DNA of 46,121 bases from a virus (IMGVR_UViG_3300046791_000055:1-46121); one strand, 5' to 3'. Shown: positions 28,697 through 38,292, counted from the stretch's first letter. The notes: generated by a model from the sequence alone, not told the origin. Made by a program: numbers and translations.

Positions 28697-31119
28697 TGGC
28701 TAAAGTATACGGCTCAATTCCGTCGGCGGTGGCCTTACCGGCTATCCCGACGAATCTGCAAGTAGTCAACGACTCCGAAACTGCGTCATCGTTTGCGATG
28801 ACTTGGGATATTCTCGGAGATGCTGACAACTTCACGCTGTATATAAACGGGGCTCCTTTTGGCCCCCTCAGTGCTCCGCCTGCCTTAGTTACCAATCTTT
28901 CGCCGGGACTAGACTACAATGTCCAAGTACAAGCGTCGAATAGCTTCGGCTCATCTAACCTCTCGTCGGTAGTAGTTGCTACTACTAATCCCAACACTGC
29001 GCCTCAGTGGCTCATAACTGACCAATCATTCTTCACGGGTGTGCCCGTAAGTCTTGATCTGGACACAGTGTCGGTAGATGCAGATAACCACACCCGAACG
29101 TACGCAGTAGTCTCGGGCTCTGTTCCGGGTGTTTCTCTGGCTGGTAAGATTTATTCGGGAACTCCCACTACTCCGGGTAGCTATCCTCTAGTTCTAAGGG
29201 TTTCTGATCCGTACACGAGTACGGATATTTCTATTACTGCCACAGTTGCTAACGTCGACACTACGGGTCCTACTGCTCCAGTAATCTCTACCTCAGCGGT
29301 TGGTTCCACAGTTACGACAAGTATCGTAACTCCAAGCACCGATGCTTCGGGTATCCTGAAGTACAATATCCAACGATCAGTTGGCGGCGCTAATAGCTTC
29401 TCGTTCCGTTATTCGATCTTCCCGCCGTCGACCTCTGGCTTTGAAACTGGAGTTCCAGACGGAACTTGGGATTATAGGTGCCGAGCAGAAGATAACGTAA
29501 TTCCCGCCAATCAGGGAACATTCTCTTCTACTTCTACTGTGGTTGTGTCCACAGCGGCGCAAGCACCAGATGTGCCGATTAACTTTGACGTTACTCGTTT
29601 CTCTAATTCGAGACTCGATAGCGTTTGGGCTGCGGGTCCTAACGGAGCTGCCCCCACCAGTTACGAGCTGGATCGCTCCCTCACCGGAGCTAATGCTCAA
29701 ACTCCGGGTGCTGCTGGCTGGACTAACGTTTTTACGGGTTCGGCCACTACTTACCAGAATACTGGTCTTAGCGCCAACACGATTTACTACTACCGAGTTC
29801 GTGCCTTAAATGGCGTAACCCCGTCTTCGGGGTACGCTACTGATAACGCATCCACCGCTGCCGCAGCCAATAGGGTTGTTTACGCAGAATCTACGTTCGC
29901 TCTAGGTGATTTGGAGAACATGCCCTCCACACCCAACGAAACGGGTACTGGTGGCATAATCAAGCGCCTGAACTCCGCTATGGCGGTTGGTTCAGTGCTG
30001 ATAAACGATGCTGGTGGATTCGGAGAACTTAGCGCCGGACAGAGTTCCCACGGCGACTGCACTCCTAGTGGTGTAGGCGACGTTAAGCTTCTGCAATCAG
30101 AAACTCTTAGTTGGCCCGGTTTCTCCAACGAAACAGTTTTACCGCGTCAACCGGGCGGGTACATGCTCCGTCTTCCCACATATCGGGCGGATAGTCCGAG
30201 TGATGGCAACACGATGGGCGGGCAAGTAAAGCACTACGAACAAGTTAACATTCCTCCACCCACAGGCGGATATGTTCACGAAGCGGCGAAGTGTAAGCCG
30301 CGCTGCTACGCCCACTGGACTACTACTCAAACTACTGATCCTTACGGGCTTCCCTTCGATACTTACATCTGGATGGGGTTTTCTGTTTACTTGCCGGATA
30401 GTTGGGAAACATCGCAGCTAGCTGGCGGGCAGCCGAATAATGGTCCCACCATTCTAGAAACTTCGATGCCCTCGGATTCGGACAGCAACTTTTTGGAGTT
30501 GCGGCTCATTAAGCCTACGTCCGGTCAAAACTGGAAGAATCCTAACGGCACGCAAACGTTCAACAATGACACTTACTGGTGCCTTGAATACTACATTAGT
30601 CGCCTAACATCAACTAAAAACTCGGCGGATTTAGATGTTAAAATAGCTCTCCGCCCCACAGCCAGTGATTTGGGCAGGTGGACGGATATTGTGATGCGGG
30701 TTAGATTAAACCCCTTTCAATCATCTAAGGGCGATCCGGCAAGTCAAACTGTGGCCGGACAAGTTATGCGGCGCGATACTGGCAGCATAGACGTTTGGAT
30801 GAGTAGTGGTGCTCCTGACGGTAGTGGGAACCGCGCGATTAGCGAGGGTAGTCCCATCTACACTTCTCCTGCTGGCGGAGGTTTTGGTCTACGTCCTAGG
30901 GACACCAATTCTCGCCACACCTTCAGATTCATGAATTATTCTTTCTTTCTAAAATCAGATGGAATCCCCGGCCAAACACAAGATCGTACTCACCCCATCT
31001 TTCTTTATATGGCGGATATGCGCTTCGGTGTAGGGGAAGTTACTTCTAATTCCAATCACGTTAACACTTATCAAGGCGGAGTGCTGTCGGGCTTTAACGA
31101 CGTACTTCCGAGGTCGTAA
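28696..31119 (+). CDS. Adhesin with fibronectin/Ig-like domains and lyase-like C-terminus
   Basis: Residues ~15-95 and ~295-390 look like fibronectin type III domains (YNVQVQASNSFGSS, YYYRVRALNGVTPSSGY). Residues ~97-185 resemble a bacterial Ig/cadherin-like domain (SGTPTTPGSYPLVLRVSD). The C-terminal ~400 residues have the pattern of concanavalin-like polysaccharide lyases: YIWMGFSVYLPDSWE, ILETSMPSD, WTDIVMRVRLNP, GSIDVWMSSG. It is probably a receptor-binding depolymerase. The enzymatic assignment rests on fold pattern only. Confidence 0.68.
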   Translation: MAKVYGSIPSAVALPAIPTNLQVVNDSETASSFAMTWDILGDADNFTLYINGAPFGPLSAPPALVTNLSPGLDYNVQVQASNSFGSSNLSSVVVATTNPNTAPQWLITDQSFFTGVPVSLDLDTVSVDADNHTRTYAVVSGSVPGVSLAGKIYSGTPTTPGSYPLVLRVSDPYTSTDISITATVANVDTTGPTAPVISTSAVGSTVTTSIVTPSTDASGILKYNIQRSVGGANSFSFRYSIFPPSTSGFETGVPDGTWDYRCRAEDNVIPANQGTFSSTSTVVVSTAAQAPDVPINFDVTRFSNSRLDSVWAAGPNGAAPTSYELDRSLTGANAQTPGAAGWTNVFTGSATTYQNTGLSANTIYYYRVRALNGVTPSSGYATDNASTAAAANRVVYAESTFALGDLENMPSTPNETGTGGIIKRLNSAMAVGSVLINDAGGFGELSAGQSSHGDCTPSGVGDVKLLQSETLSWPGFSNETVLPRQPGGYMLRLPTYRADSPSDGNTMGGQVKHYEQVNIPPPTGGYVHEAAKCKPRCYAHWTTTQTTDPYGLPFDTYIWMGFSVYLPDSWETSQLAGGQPNNGPTILETSMPSDSDSNFLELRLIKPTSGQNWKNPNGTQTFNNDTYWCLEYYISRLTSTKNSADLDVKIALRPTASDLGRWTDIVMRVRLNPFQSSKGDPASQTVAGQVMRRDTGSIDVWMSSGAPDGSGNRAISEGSPIYTSPAGGGFGLRPRDTNSRHTFRFMNYSFFLKSDGIPGQTQDRTHPIFLYMADMRFGVGEVTSNSNHVNTYQGGVLSGFNDVLPRS

Positions 31120-31817
31120 TGGCAACTTGTACTCTAGCCGTAGCTACCGCAGATACGGGTGTCAGCCCCAACACTTCCGGTGCATTTACACCCGCTCTGG
31201 GTGATTTGCTCGTTGTGTTTGTGTCTGGCTCAGCATCCGTAGACGGCGGCGTTGGGTCACTTACAAGTTCAATTGGTGGATTTACTTTTTCACTAATTGT
31301 TAAGGGAATACGCTCTGGCGGTACTGACAGTACTTGGACCTACGTTTCTGATGCTCTTGTTTCTAGCGCCACCTCACAAACAGTAACTTGGGGGGCCTCT
31401 GGCGCTGACGAAACCACAGGCACGATCATACACGTTTATCGTGTTGCCGGCATATCTAAATCTGGATTAGCGGCTATACGGCAGAATACAGCAGATAGTG
31501 GTGGTTCCGGTGTAACTTGCGATGCTGACTTTGGCGTCGCTTGTTTAACTGACAATCCCACACTAACGATGATGTGCAACATCTCTTCTCCTTCTGGTAT
31601 GTCTGCCCCTAGCGGATGGACGGAAGATGCTTCTGCTGATGTAGAATACGCTACCCCCACTTTCGCAGCAACTGCTGCTTACAGAAATAGCGGCTTTGCT
31701 GGCACCAACATTGGTTGGGGCTCGTCTGCTACTGGTTGGGGTAATGTGATTCTTGAGATTGATGCTAGTGGTGGAATTCCAGTCATAATGAACTCATATC
31801 GTTTTCGGAGTAACTAA
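31119..31817 (+). CDS. Unknown Gly/Ser/Thr-rich structural protein (232 aa)
   Basis: The sequence is beta-rich and low in charge (TWTYVSDALVSSATSQTVTW, GTNIGWGSSATGWGNVILEI), like domains used in tail fibres and adhesins. It is coupled by TAATG on both sides. No catalytic motif is visible; presumably a fibre subunit or host-binding accessory. Confidence 0.65.
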   Translation: MATCTLAVATADTGVSPNTSGAFTPALGDLLVVFVSGSASVDGGVGSLTSSIGGFTFSLIVKGIRSGGTDSTWTYVSDALVSSATSQTVTWGASGADETTGTIIHVYRVAGISKSGLAAIRQNTADSGGSGVTCDADFGVACLTDNPTLTMMCNISSPSGMSAPSGWTEDASADVEYATPTFAATAAYRNSGFAGTNIGWGSSATGWGNVILEIDASGGIPVIMNSYRFRSN

Positions 31818-33502
31818 TGCAATTTCTTAAAACCAACACGGCCACGAGAATCTCGGTGGGACCGTTCCTCGACAAAACTGACGGGGTAACACCTGAGACT
31901 GCGTTAACCGTCTCCAACTGTAAAATTACGGTTATGGCGGAGACGGACGATAACTCCGACCCCACACTCGTACTTGATAACGTTGCCGGTAACGACGCTA
32001 CCAACACCCTTACACACGTTACGGGCGATGATGCTGGTTACTACAACCTGCGTCTCACAGCGGCCAATCTTAACCGATTGGGTAGGCTGCGAGTTCAGAT
32101 CAATGATGCGGCGAATCATTGCCCCGTATTTCACGATTACACGATCCTTCCTGCCAATGCCTACGACGCTATGGTTAACGGCACTGGTGTGGGTCTCCGC
32201 TCAGACATGCAGGGCTATCTAGGCACAGCAGCCGCTGCTGCCGACACTGCTGGCTACGCTAAGGTCACAGTCAAGAACGGCTCAGGTACTGGCGAAATCT
32301 CGCTGTCCTCGGGTCAGGTGTCCATTAGCTCTTCGTCTGAAACCTCTATCGCCTCTAAGGTGTGGGACGAAGCTTCGTCCTCGCACGTTGCGGCAGGCTC
32401 CTTCGGCGCTGCTCTGTTCGTTATTCGCTCGAACACAGCTCAGGCCGGCTCTGGTACCACAATCACACTAGACGCGGGTGCTAGCGCAACTAACGACTTC
32501 TACGCCAACCAATTGCTCTCCATCGTGAGTGGCACAGGTGTTGGTCAGGGTCGTATCGTTACGTCTTATGTCGGAGCTACCAAGGTGGCTACGGTCTCTG
32601 CGTGGGCAGTTAACCCAGACAACACGTCTAGGTTTGTTATCCAACCCCTCGGCTCCATTCCGGGTGCATCAGCCCCGACTGCTGCCCAGAACGCTGCTGC
32701 GGTGTGGGATGAGGCCGCCTCTTCGCACGTTACTGCTTCTAGCTTTGGTCAGTTGATGAATGCGTTCTCGCACCGCACGGGCACAGCCCAAGCTGGATCG
32801 AGTCTCAGCATTACGCTTGACGCTGGAGCATCGGCCACCGATAACCGATACAACTACAACTATGTCTCCATTCTGTCTGGTACAGGATTTGGACAGACTC
32901 GCCAGATCACGGCCTACGTTGGCTCTACCAAGGTTGCTACGGTTAACCTTGCGTGGACGGTTAACCCGGCCTCTGACTCGGTGTTCTTCATCCTTCCGGG
33001 CGGACTTGACGCGGCTACGGTTGCTTCAATCGCCTCCGGCGTTTGGGCGGCCACTCGTGCCTCCAACCAGACTGCTGGTACGTTCGGTGAGTTCACCTTC
33101 TCTGACGCCATCCGGTTCTCCGGAGACTCGACCGCAGCAGATAACGCTGAGTCGTTCTTCGATGGCACTGGATACGCTGGTACTAACAACGTCATCCCGA
33201 GCGTCACGACTGTGACGGGTAACGTTAACGGTAACGTCTCTGGGTCGGTTGCTAACGTCCTAGCTATCGCGGCTAACGCTGTGAACGCTTCGGCTCTGGC
33301 TACGGACGCTGTGACGGAAATCCAGACGGGTCTCGCCACTGCGGCTGCTCTGTCTACGGCTCAGACGGACCTTACGACCATTAAGGGTAAGACCAACAGT
33401 CTCACCTTCACGGTCGGTGGTCAGGTTGACGCCAACATTCAGTACATCAACGATGCGGCGGTCACGGGTATCGGCTCGGCTGGCAACCCGTGGGGTCCGT
33501 AA
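31817..33502 (+). CDS. Tail fibre-like protein with internal duplication (561 aa)
   Basis: Residues ~182-278 and ~296-394 are clear tandem copies: each has VWDEA(S/A)SSHV, TAQAGS, ITLDAGASAT, (I/V)SGTG.GQ.R, YVG(A/S)TKVATV and VNP. The N-terminal ~110 residues look like a virion-attachment beta domain (PFLDKTDGVTPETALTVSN). The C-terminus is Ala/Asn/Val-rich. It is probably a fibre or head-fibre protein; the host ligand is unknown. Confidence 0.72.
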   Translation: MQFLKTNTATRISVGPFLDKTDGVTPETALTVSNCKITVMAETDDNSDPTLVLDNVAGNDATNTLTHVTGDDAGYYNLRLTAANLNRLGRLRVQINDAANHCPVFHDYTILPANAYDAMVNGTGVGLRSDMQGYLGTAAAAADTAGYAKVTVKNGSGTGEISLSSGQVSISSSSETSIASKVWDEASSSHVAAGSFGAALFVIRSNTAQAGSGTTITLDAGASATNDFYANQLLSIVSGTGVGQGRIVTSYVGATKVATVSAWAVNPDNTSRFVIQPLGSIPGASAPTAAQNAAAVWDEAASSHVTASSFGQLMNAFSHRTGTAQAGSSLSITLDAGASATDNRYNYNYVSILSGTGFGQTRQITAYVGSTKVATVNLAWTVNPASDSVFFILPGGLDAATVASIASGVWAATRASNQTAGTFGEFTFSDAIRFSGDSTAADNAESFFDGTGYAGTNNVIPSVTTVTGNVNGNVSGSVANVLAIAANAVNASALATDAVTEIQTGLATAAALSTAQTDLTTIKGKTNSLTFTVGGQVDANIQYINDAAVTGIGSAGNPWGP

Positions 33503-33508
33503 GCCTGA

Positions 33509-33661
33509 ATGAATAGTTCGGCATGGAGAGCAGGGTCTTGGGTCTCAGGTTCGTGGGTAGCCACGTCTTGGGTCCAGCCAGTGGGGGCGACGTACGCTAC
33601 GTCGACTCCCCCTAAGGCCCAGCTCCTTAGATTGTTCTTCGCATCAGTAAGACCAAGGTAA
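33509..33661 (+). CDS. Trp-repeat micro-protein (50 aa)
   Basis: ATG at 33509 lies 6 bases past the previous stop. The N-terminal half is a repeat of Trp every 5-7 residues (SAWRAGSWVSGSWVATSWVQ), and the second half is basic and hydrophobic. The SD is weak. The frame fills an otherwise empty 160-bp gap. Function unknown. Confidence 0.52.
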   Translation: MNSSAWRAGSWVSGSWVATSWVQPVGATYATSTPPKAQLLRLFFASVRPR

Positions 33662-33665
33662 CAAC

Positions 33666-34028
33666 ATGGATAACGGACAAGCCGTAACTAAGGCCCCGCA
33701 CAAGTTTCAGAAAGGCGTGTCGGGCAACCCCGCAGGAAGGCCTAAAGGGTCCAAGAATAAGATCACCTTGATGAAGATAGCCCTAGAGGGTGACCTTCGT
33801 ACAAGGCTCGGACAGAGTGCTCATCAAATCCTTCAGGTAGCAATTCAAAAGGCTATTGAAGGTGATACGGGCATGATAAAGCTTCTGGTGGATAAGATGA
33901 TCCCCACCAGCAAATCGGTGGACGATGAACCTGCTAAGGAACGTGTCCAAATTTTCATTGACAGACTTAAGGACGAGCGCACCGAAGTTAAAGGTCGCAC
34001 GTTTGAAGAGGAAAGCATAGATGTATAA
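33666..34028 (+). CDS. DUF5681-like protein, possible small terminase
   Basis: The N-terminus FQKGVSGNPAGRPKGSKNK is the hallmark of DUF5681-type proteins, which often lie upstream of large terminase genes. The rest is helical (QILQVAIQKAIEGDTGMIKL) with an acidic end. It lies two genes upstream of the large terminase, so a small-terminase or packaging-recognition role is plausible but not shown. Confidence 0.7.
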   Translation: MDNGQAVTKAPHKFQKGVSGNPAGRPKGSKNKITLMKIALEGDLRTRLGQSAHQILQVAIQKAIEGDTGMIKLLVDKMIPTSKSVDDEPAKERVQIFIDRLKDERTEVKGRTFEEESIDV

Positions 34029-34170
34029 TTCCAAACAGGCCACTGGCGGGGATTGCAAGAGTTCTCCCGGTGACAAGATTCATAGCGCGAAGGCTCGTAA
34101 GCCTGCTCGCATTGGTCTCGACAACAACGGTGGCTCGCATAACCGCGGCTCCGGCAACAAGAAGGGTTAA
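34021..34170 (+). CDS. Basic Gly/Asn/Lys-rich micro-protein (49 aa)
   Basis: ATG at 34021 overlaps the end of the previous gene by 8 bases. The product (SAKARKPARIGLDNNGGSHN) is basic and probably disordered. It fills the gap up to the next gene exactly. Function unknown. Confidence 0.55.
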   Translation: MYNSKQATGGDCKSSPGDKIHSAKARKPARIGLDNNGGSHNRGSGNKKG

Positions 34171-34174
34171 TTAA

Positions 34175-34501
34175 ATGGCAGTTCAAGCACTAGCTCGGCG
34201 TCAGTTTCAGGACGTATTCAGCGAGGTTATCACGGGTAAGGTTACCCTTGACATGCCCAACGCGGCTACAGGTTCCGGTACATTCGCCGTGATTTCGCAG
34301 GCTGTCCCCGGCGCGTCTTTGGGCGATATCGTCCTTGTAGCTCCCGCTGTGGACGTGAACGACTCTGCGGTGGTTGGTAACGTGACTTCGGCCAACGTGG
34401 TCGAGTTCGTGTTGCTGAACAACACAGCCGGCGCACGCGACCTCGCGTCGACGACTTACAACTTCGTGGTCCTCAAGCCCAACCCCTCAGTCTTTATCTA
34501 A
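34175..34501 (+). CDS. Small beta-rich virion protein (108 aa)
   Basis: The sequence (GKVTLDMPNAATGSGTFAVI, SANVVEFVLLNNTAGARDL) has the strand-rich, Asn/Ala/Thr-rich character of head decoration or fibre proteins. It lies directly before the large terminase gene. No family recognised. Confidence 0.65.
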   Translation: MAVQALARRQFQDVFSEVITGKVTLDMPNAATGSGTFAVISQAVPGASLGDIVLVAPAVDVNDSAVVGNVTSANVVEFVLLNNTAGARDLASTTYNFVVLKPNPSVFI

Positions 34502-34507
34502 TAAGAT

Positions 34508-35842
34508 ATGGCTGACGAGAGAGCCAGTCTGACGTTTCCGCTACATGACGCCCAGCTAACCATCTTTGATGACGCTGCACGTTATAAGGTAGTGGCCGCA
34601 GGTAGAAGGTTTGGCAAGTCGCATCTCGCGGCTGTCACCCTCCTGCTTAAGGCTATGGAGGATACGAACCAAGCTGGTTACGATGTAACGAAGATGGAAG
34701 TCTATTACATCGCTCCTACGTTCGAGCAGGCCAAGAAGATCATGTGGCCCAAGCTAAAGGACCTAGGGAAGTTAGCCAAAGAGGGTGGAATCATCGAGTC
34801 GACGATTGAGAACACTGCGGTCATGACTCTGGTCAACGGTCGCAGAATCTCCATCAAAGGCGCAGATAGGCCGGACTCCCTTCGAGGCGTCGGTCTTTCT
34901 TACGCTGTACTAGATGAGTACGCCTTCATGAAGCCAGATGTTTGGTCGATGATTATTCGACCCACGCTGGCGGACGTTGAGGGAGAAGCCCTGTTCATAG
35001 GTACCCCTGACGGTAAGAACCATTTCTTCGAGGTATTCGAGTACGCCAAGAAGCACGAGCCCCTTTGGGCCGCTTGGCAGTTCGATTCCCTCTCTAACCC
35101 AATCCTTAACCCCGATGAAATTAGACAAGCTATCGAATCCTCTAACATGTCCGCTTCAGCGGCCAAGCAGGAATTCGGGGCTTCGTTTAGCGCCGGGGGT
35201 GGTGAAATCCTCTCTGAAGCTTGGTGGAAGTATTCCGAAGAGCCTACAGATGGAGATTACTACATTGCGGTTGATCCGGCTGGATTCTCTACGGAGGGCA
35301 GCCTTAAAAAGGGTCAACTCAAGATCAAAGACGAGTGCTCTATAGCTATCGTCAAGGTCAGCACTAAGGGCTGGTGGGTTAAGGAAATCATTAGCGGAAG
35401 GTGGGACGTGCGCGAGACCGCGCTCAAGATCATCAAGGCGTACATAGACACTAAGCCCATCAAGCTAGGTGTCGAGAAGGGTTCGTTGAAAAACGCCATA
35501 GGACCCTACTTGGACGACGAGATGAAGCGGTTCAATCGGTACTTCCTAGTTTGGGACCTAACCCCCGGTGGGCGTAACTCTGGAGGCAAAGAGGATAGGA
35601 TTCGGTGGGCTCTGCAAGGCAGGCTGGAGAAGGGTCGTATGTTCCTCAACAAAGAGGGTGCAGAAGACTTCAACTCTTGGCAGCGCAAGCTTATCGACCA
35701 AGCCTCGGACTTTCCATCGCCGCTAACCCACGACGACTTAATCGACTCTCTGGCCTATATTGACCAGTTGGCAGATGTGGTCTACTACGAGAATTCCTCG
35801 GTAGATACTTGGCAACCGTTAGACCTCATTTCAGGATTCTAA
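34508..35842 (+). CDS. terL: Terminase large subunit
   Basis: The 444-residue protein shows a Walker A AGRRFGKS at 31-38, Walker B YAVLDEYAF (134-138 core), a coupling region near LFIGTPDGKNHF, and an RNase H-like nuclease domain starting at YYIAVDPAG (Asp256) and ending at HDDLIDSLAY. It powers DNA packaging into the procapsid and cuts concatemers. The portal gene follows without a gap. Confidence 0.94.
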   Translation: MADERASLTFPLHDAQLTIFDDAARYKVVAAGRRFGKSHLAAVTLLLKAMEDTNQAGYDVTKMEVYYIAPTFEQAKKIMWPKLKDLGKLAKEGGIIESTIENTAVMTLVNGRRISIKGADRPDSLRGVGLSYAVLDEYAFMKPDVWSMIIRPTLADVEGEALFIGTPDGKNHFFEVFEYAKKHEPLWAAWQFDSLSNPILNPDEIRQAIESSNMSASAAKQEFGASFSAGGGEILSEAWWKYSEEPTDGDYYIAVDPAGFSTEGSLKKGQLKIKDECSIAIVKVSTKGWWVKEIISGRWDVRETALKIIKAYIDTKPIKLGVEKGSLKNAIGPYLDDEMKRFNRYFLVWDLTPGGRNSGGKEDRIRWALQGRLEKGRMFLNKEGAEDFNSWQRKLIDQASDFPSPLTHDDLIDSLAYIDQLADVVYYENSSVDTWQPLDLISGF

Positions 35843-37810
35843 ATGTACGAGAATGATGTAAAGAACGAAGCGCCACAATCAGCCGATGTAGACACAGAGT
35901 TAGTCGGCTGGATCATGACTCGCGTCAATCGGTGGAGGTCCACCCGAGACACGAACTTCCTCAAGGATTGGGAGAAATACTATCGCATCTGGAAAGGAGA
36001 ATGGGACCCGTCTTCTAAGGCTCGGGATATGGAGCGCTCCAAGCTTATCGCTCCCGCTACTCAGCAAGCCGTGGATTCTATGCACGCTGAAATGTCCGAA
36101 GCCACCTTCGGCAAGGGTATGTGGTTTGATGTCGAAGATAACGATGATCCAGACCAACTTGCAAAGGCCCAGCTATCAAGATCGAACTTGCTGGATGATT
36201 TTGATAGAGATTCCGTACCCACTACGATCCGAGAGGCGTATCTTCTTGGAGCCATATATGGTACAGGGATCGCAAAGCGCGTTATATTTGAAGGACCACC
36301 CGTGGACCCATTGGGAACAATACCCGATGAAGCTCCAATTTCTGCCTCCGTATCGTGGGACGCAATCCCACCGTATAACTTTGTCATAGACACAGCGGCT
36401 CGAAACATCGAGACAGCCTTGGGCTGTGCTCACGAAACAATCCGTCCTAGCCACGAGATTGAAGCCAAACAGCGTTCCGGTGAGTACAATCCCGGCGTGC
36501 TAGGGATAGCCTCTGGCTATCTCGTTAACGAGGCAGGCTCCGGCCCCTCTAGTACTGGCTTGGAAGTGGAACCTTCCGATGGCGTAGCTATCACCGAATA
36601 TCACGGCCTTGTCCCCGCTCGTTTCATGGAACCCGATGAAGAGGAACCACCGGAAGAGATGAAGGACATGGTTCCAGACGACGAAGCAGAGGAAGGAGAA
36701 CTCCCCGAGAAGCTGGTGGAAGTGATCGTCACTATCGCCAATAGCTCGTTCCTCCTAAAGAAGGTTGCTAACCAGTTTAATGATCGGGGTATCATTGCCT
36801 ATCAACACGATGTTGTCCCGAATCGCTTTTGGGGTCGCGGTGTCCCCGAGAAGGCCTTTAACTCGCAGAGCGCGCTGGACGCGGAGCTTCGCGCTCGGAT
36901 AGATGCTCTTGGTCTCATGACCTACCCGGTTATGGGAGCAGACGCTACTCGCTTGCCGCGTAATCTTAACCTGAAAATTCAGCCGGGTAAGACCTTCCTA
37001 ACTAACGGTCGGCCTAGCGAAGTTATCGAACCTATCACATTCGGAAACCTTGACCCCTCCTCTTTCCAGCACGCTGGAGATATGGAGCGCATGGTTCAAG
37101 CCGCTACCGGCAGTTACGACGCCTCGGCACAGAACGCTATGGACCCCTCTAGGGCCACATCAGGCGGCATGTCGATGGCCATTAGCTCCATGATTAAACG
37201 AGCGAAGATGACCATGTTCAACGTGGATCAGTCTTTCCTCGACCCACTCGTCAGAAAGAGTCTCCTTGTCTACCGTAAGTTGGAACCGGAACGCTATCCG
37301 ATTGACACTCAGTTCACGGTTAACTCGTCCATGTCTATCATGGCCCGCGAGTTTGAACAGACACAGATGACCAACCTTCTGGCTATCATACCGCCGGAAC
37401 TCCCGGCGTACATGCTTGTGCTACGGTCCATCATAGAAAACTACTCCGGTCCTTCCAAGGATAAGCTGGTTGCTTCCATCGACGAGATGATGAAGCCCGA
37501 CCCCAAGAAGCAGCAAATGGAAGAGATGCAAGAGAAGCTCAAGATGGCTGAGGCTCAAGCGACGGTTCAAAACCTCGTCAAGGAAGGACAGAAGATTGAC
37601 TCAGAGATACAGCTCAATCAAGCTAAGACTGCTAAGGAGCTTACTTTGGCTAAGCTTGAGGATGACAAGGTTGAACTTGACGCTGCTCGGATTGTTATTG
37701 AAGAGCGGCAAACCCGTGTTCAAGAAGAACAGCTAAACCTCAACGAGAAGGAGCTGCACATCAAGAACAAGGAAGTGGAGAATAAGAAGAATGAGCCTAA
37801 GTCCAAGTGA
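35843..37810 (+). CDS. Portal protein
   Basis: The 655-residue protein has the podovirus portal pattern: an N-terminal WEKYYRIWKGEWDPS region, RSKLIAPATQQAVDSMHAEM, and a long charged C-terminal coiled coil (from ~550 on, e.g. KMAEAQATVQNLVKEGQKID). It lies between terminase and scaffold, as expected. It forms the dodecameric DNA channel at the capsid vertex. The Glu/Pro-rich segment around 255-285 is unusually acidic. Confidence 0.9.
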   Translation: MYENDVKNEAPQSADVDTELVGWIMTRVNRWRSTRDTNFLKDWEKYYRIWKGEWDPSSKARDMERSKLIAPATQQAVDSMHAEMSEATFGKGMWFDVEDNDDPDQLAKAQLSRSNLLDDFDRDSVPTTIREAYLLGAIYGTGIAKRVIFEGPPVDPLGTIPDEAPISASVSWDAIPPYNFVIDTAARNIETALGCAHETIRPSHEIEAKQRSGEYNPGVLGIASGYLVNEAGSGPSSTGLEVEPSDGVAITEYHGLVPARFMEPDEEEPPEEMKDMVPDDEAEEGELPEKLVEVIVTIANSSFLLKKVANQFNDRGIIAYQHDVVPNRFWGRGVPEKAFNSQSALDAELRARIDALGLMTYPVMGADATRLPRNLNLKIQPGKTFLTNGRPSEVIEPITFGNLDPSSFQHAGDMERMVQAATGSYDASAQNAMDPSRATSGGMSMAISSMIKRAKMTMFNVDQSFLDPLVRKSLLVYRKLEPERYPIDTQFTVNSSMSIMAREFEQTQMTNLLAIIPPELPAYMLVLRSIIENYSGPSKDKLVASIDEMMKPDPKKQQMEEMQEKLKMAEAQATVQNLVKEGQKIDSEIQLNQAKTAKELTLAKLEDDKVELDAARIVIEERQTRVQEEQLNLNEKELHIKNKEVENKKNEPKSK

Positions 37811-38042
37811 TAATCAGGTCTTCGATGACTACACGGAAATGTTCCTAACTAGCGGTTGGGGACGGTTCGTGGAAGACATGAAGAAAAACCAGAACGCTAT
37901 CGCGCCGACTATCATGTCCGCAGATGTAGAAATTAAGGATATATACCGCCTCAAAGGTCGTAACGACGTTTGGCAGTATATCATCAGTCTTAAAGATCAG
38001 CTAGATCAGATTAAGAAAGCCATGGAAGATCAGGATGAGTAA
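37791..38042 (+). CDS. Small hypothetical protein (83 aa)
   Basis: It overlaps the portal end by 20 bases. The product, DNQVFDDYTEMFLTSGWGRF then VEIKDIYRLKGRNDVWQYII, ends in a coiled coil (LKDQLDQIKKAMEDQDE). Proteins of this size and pattern commonly lie between portal and scaffold genes in podoviruses; role unknown. Confidence 0.75.
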   Translation: MSLSPSDNQVFDDYTEMFLTSGWGRFVEDMKKNQNAIAPTIMSADVEIKDIYRLKGRNDVWQYIISLKDQLDQIKKAMEDQDE

Positions 38043-38274
38043 GCTCTTCCTGTTCGACTTTGAATGTGATGATGGCCACCAGTTCGAGGAATTGGTGCAA
38101 CCCAACGTTACCAGAATCAAGTGCCCTACCTGTTCCGTGGGCGCTTCCCGTTTAATCTCCGTGCCAAATATTGCCTATAGGCTTATGGGGGTCGATCCCG
38201 ACTTCCCGACGGCAGGAGATAAGTGGGCCAAAATGCAGGAACAACGCAAAGCGGTTGACAAGGGCGGACTCTAA
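38035..38274 (+). CDS. FmdB-like zinc-ribbon protein (79 aa)
   Basis: The N-terminus, LFDFECDDGHQFEELV and then KCPTCSVGASRLIS, matches FmdB-like putative regulatory proteins, but Cys/His of the first knuckle differ from the usual CxxC. The C-terminus is charged. It overlaps the previous gene by 8 bases. Such proteins recur between portal and capsid genes of phages; role unclear. Confidence 0.72.
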   Translation: MSKLFLFDFECDDGHQFEELVQPNVTRIKCPTCSVGASRLISVPNIAYRLMGVDPDFPTAGDKWAKMQEQRKAVDKGGL

Positions 38275-38292
38275 CCCCCAACCGTACTACCC

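Noticed and set aside
32760-33215. 151-codon plus-strand frame, basic and Arg/Pro-rich
   Set aside because: It is an alternative frame of the duplicated fibre gene; the composition is that of a shadow frame.
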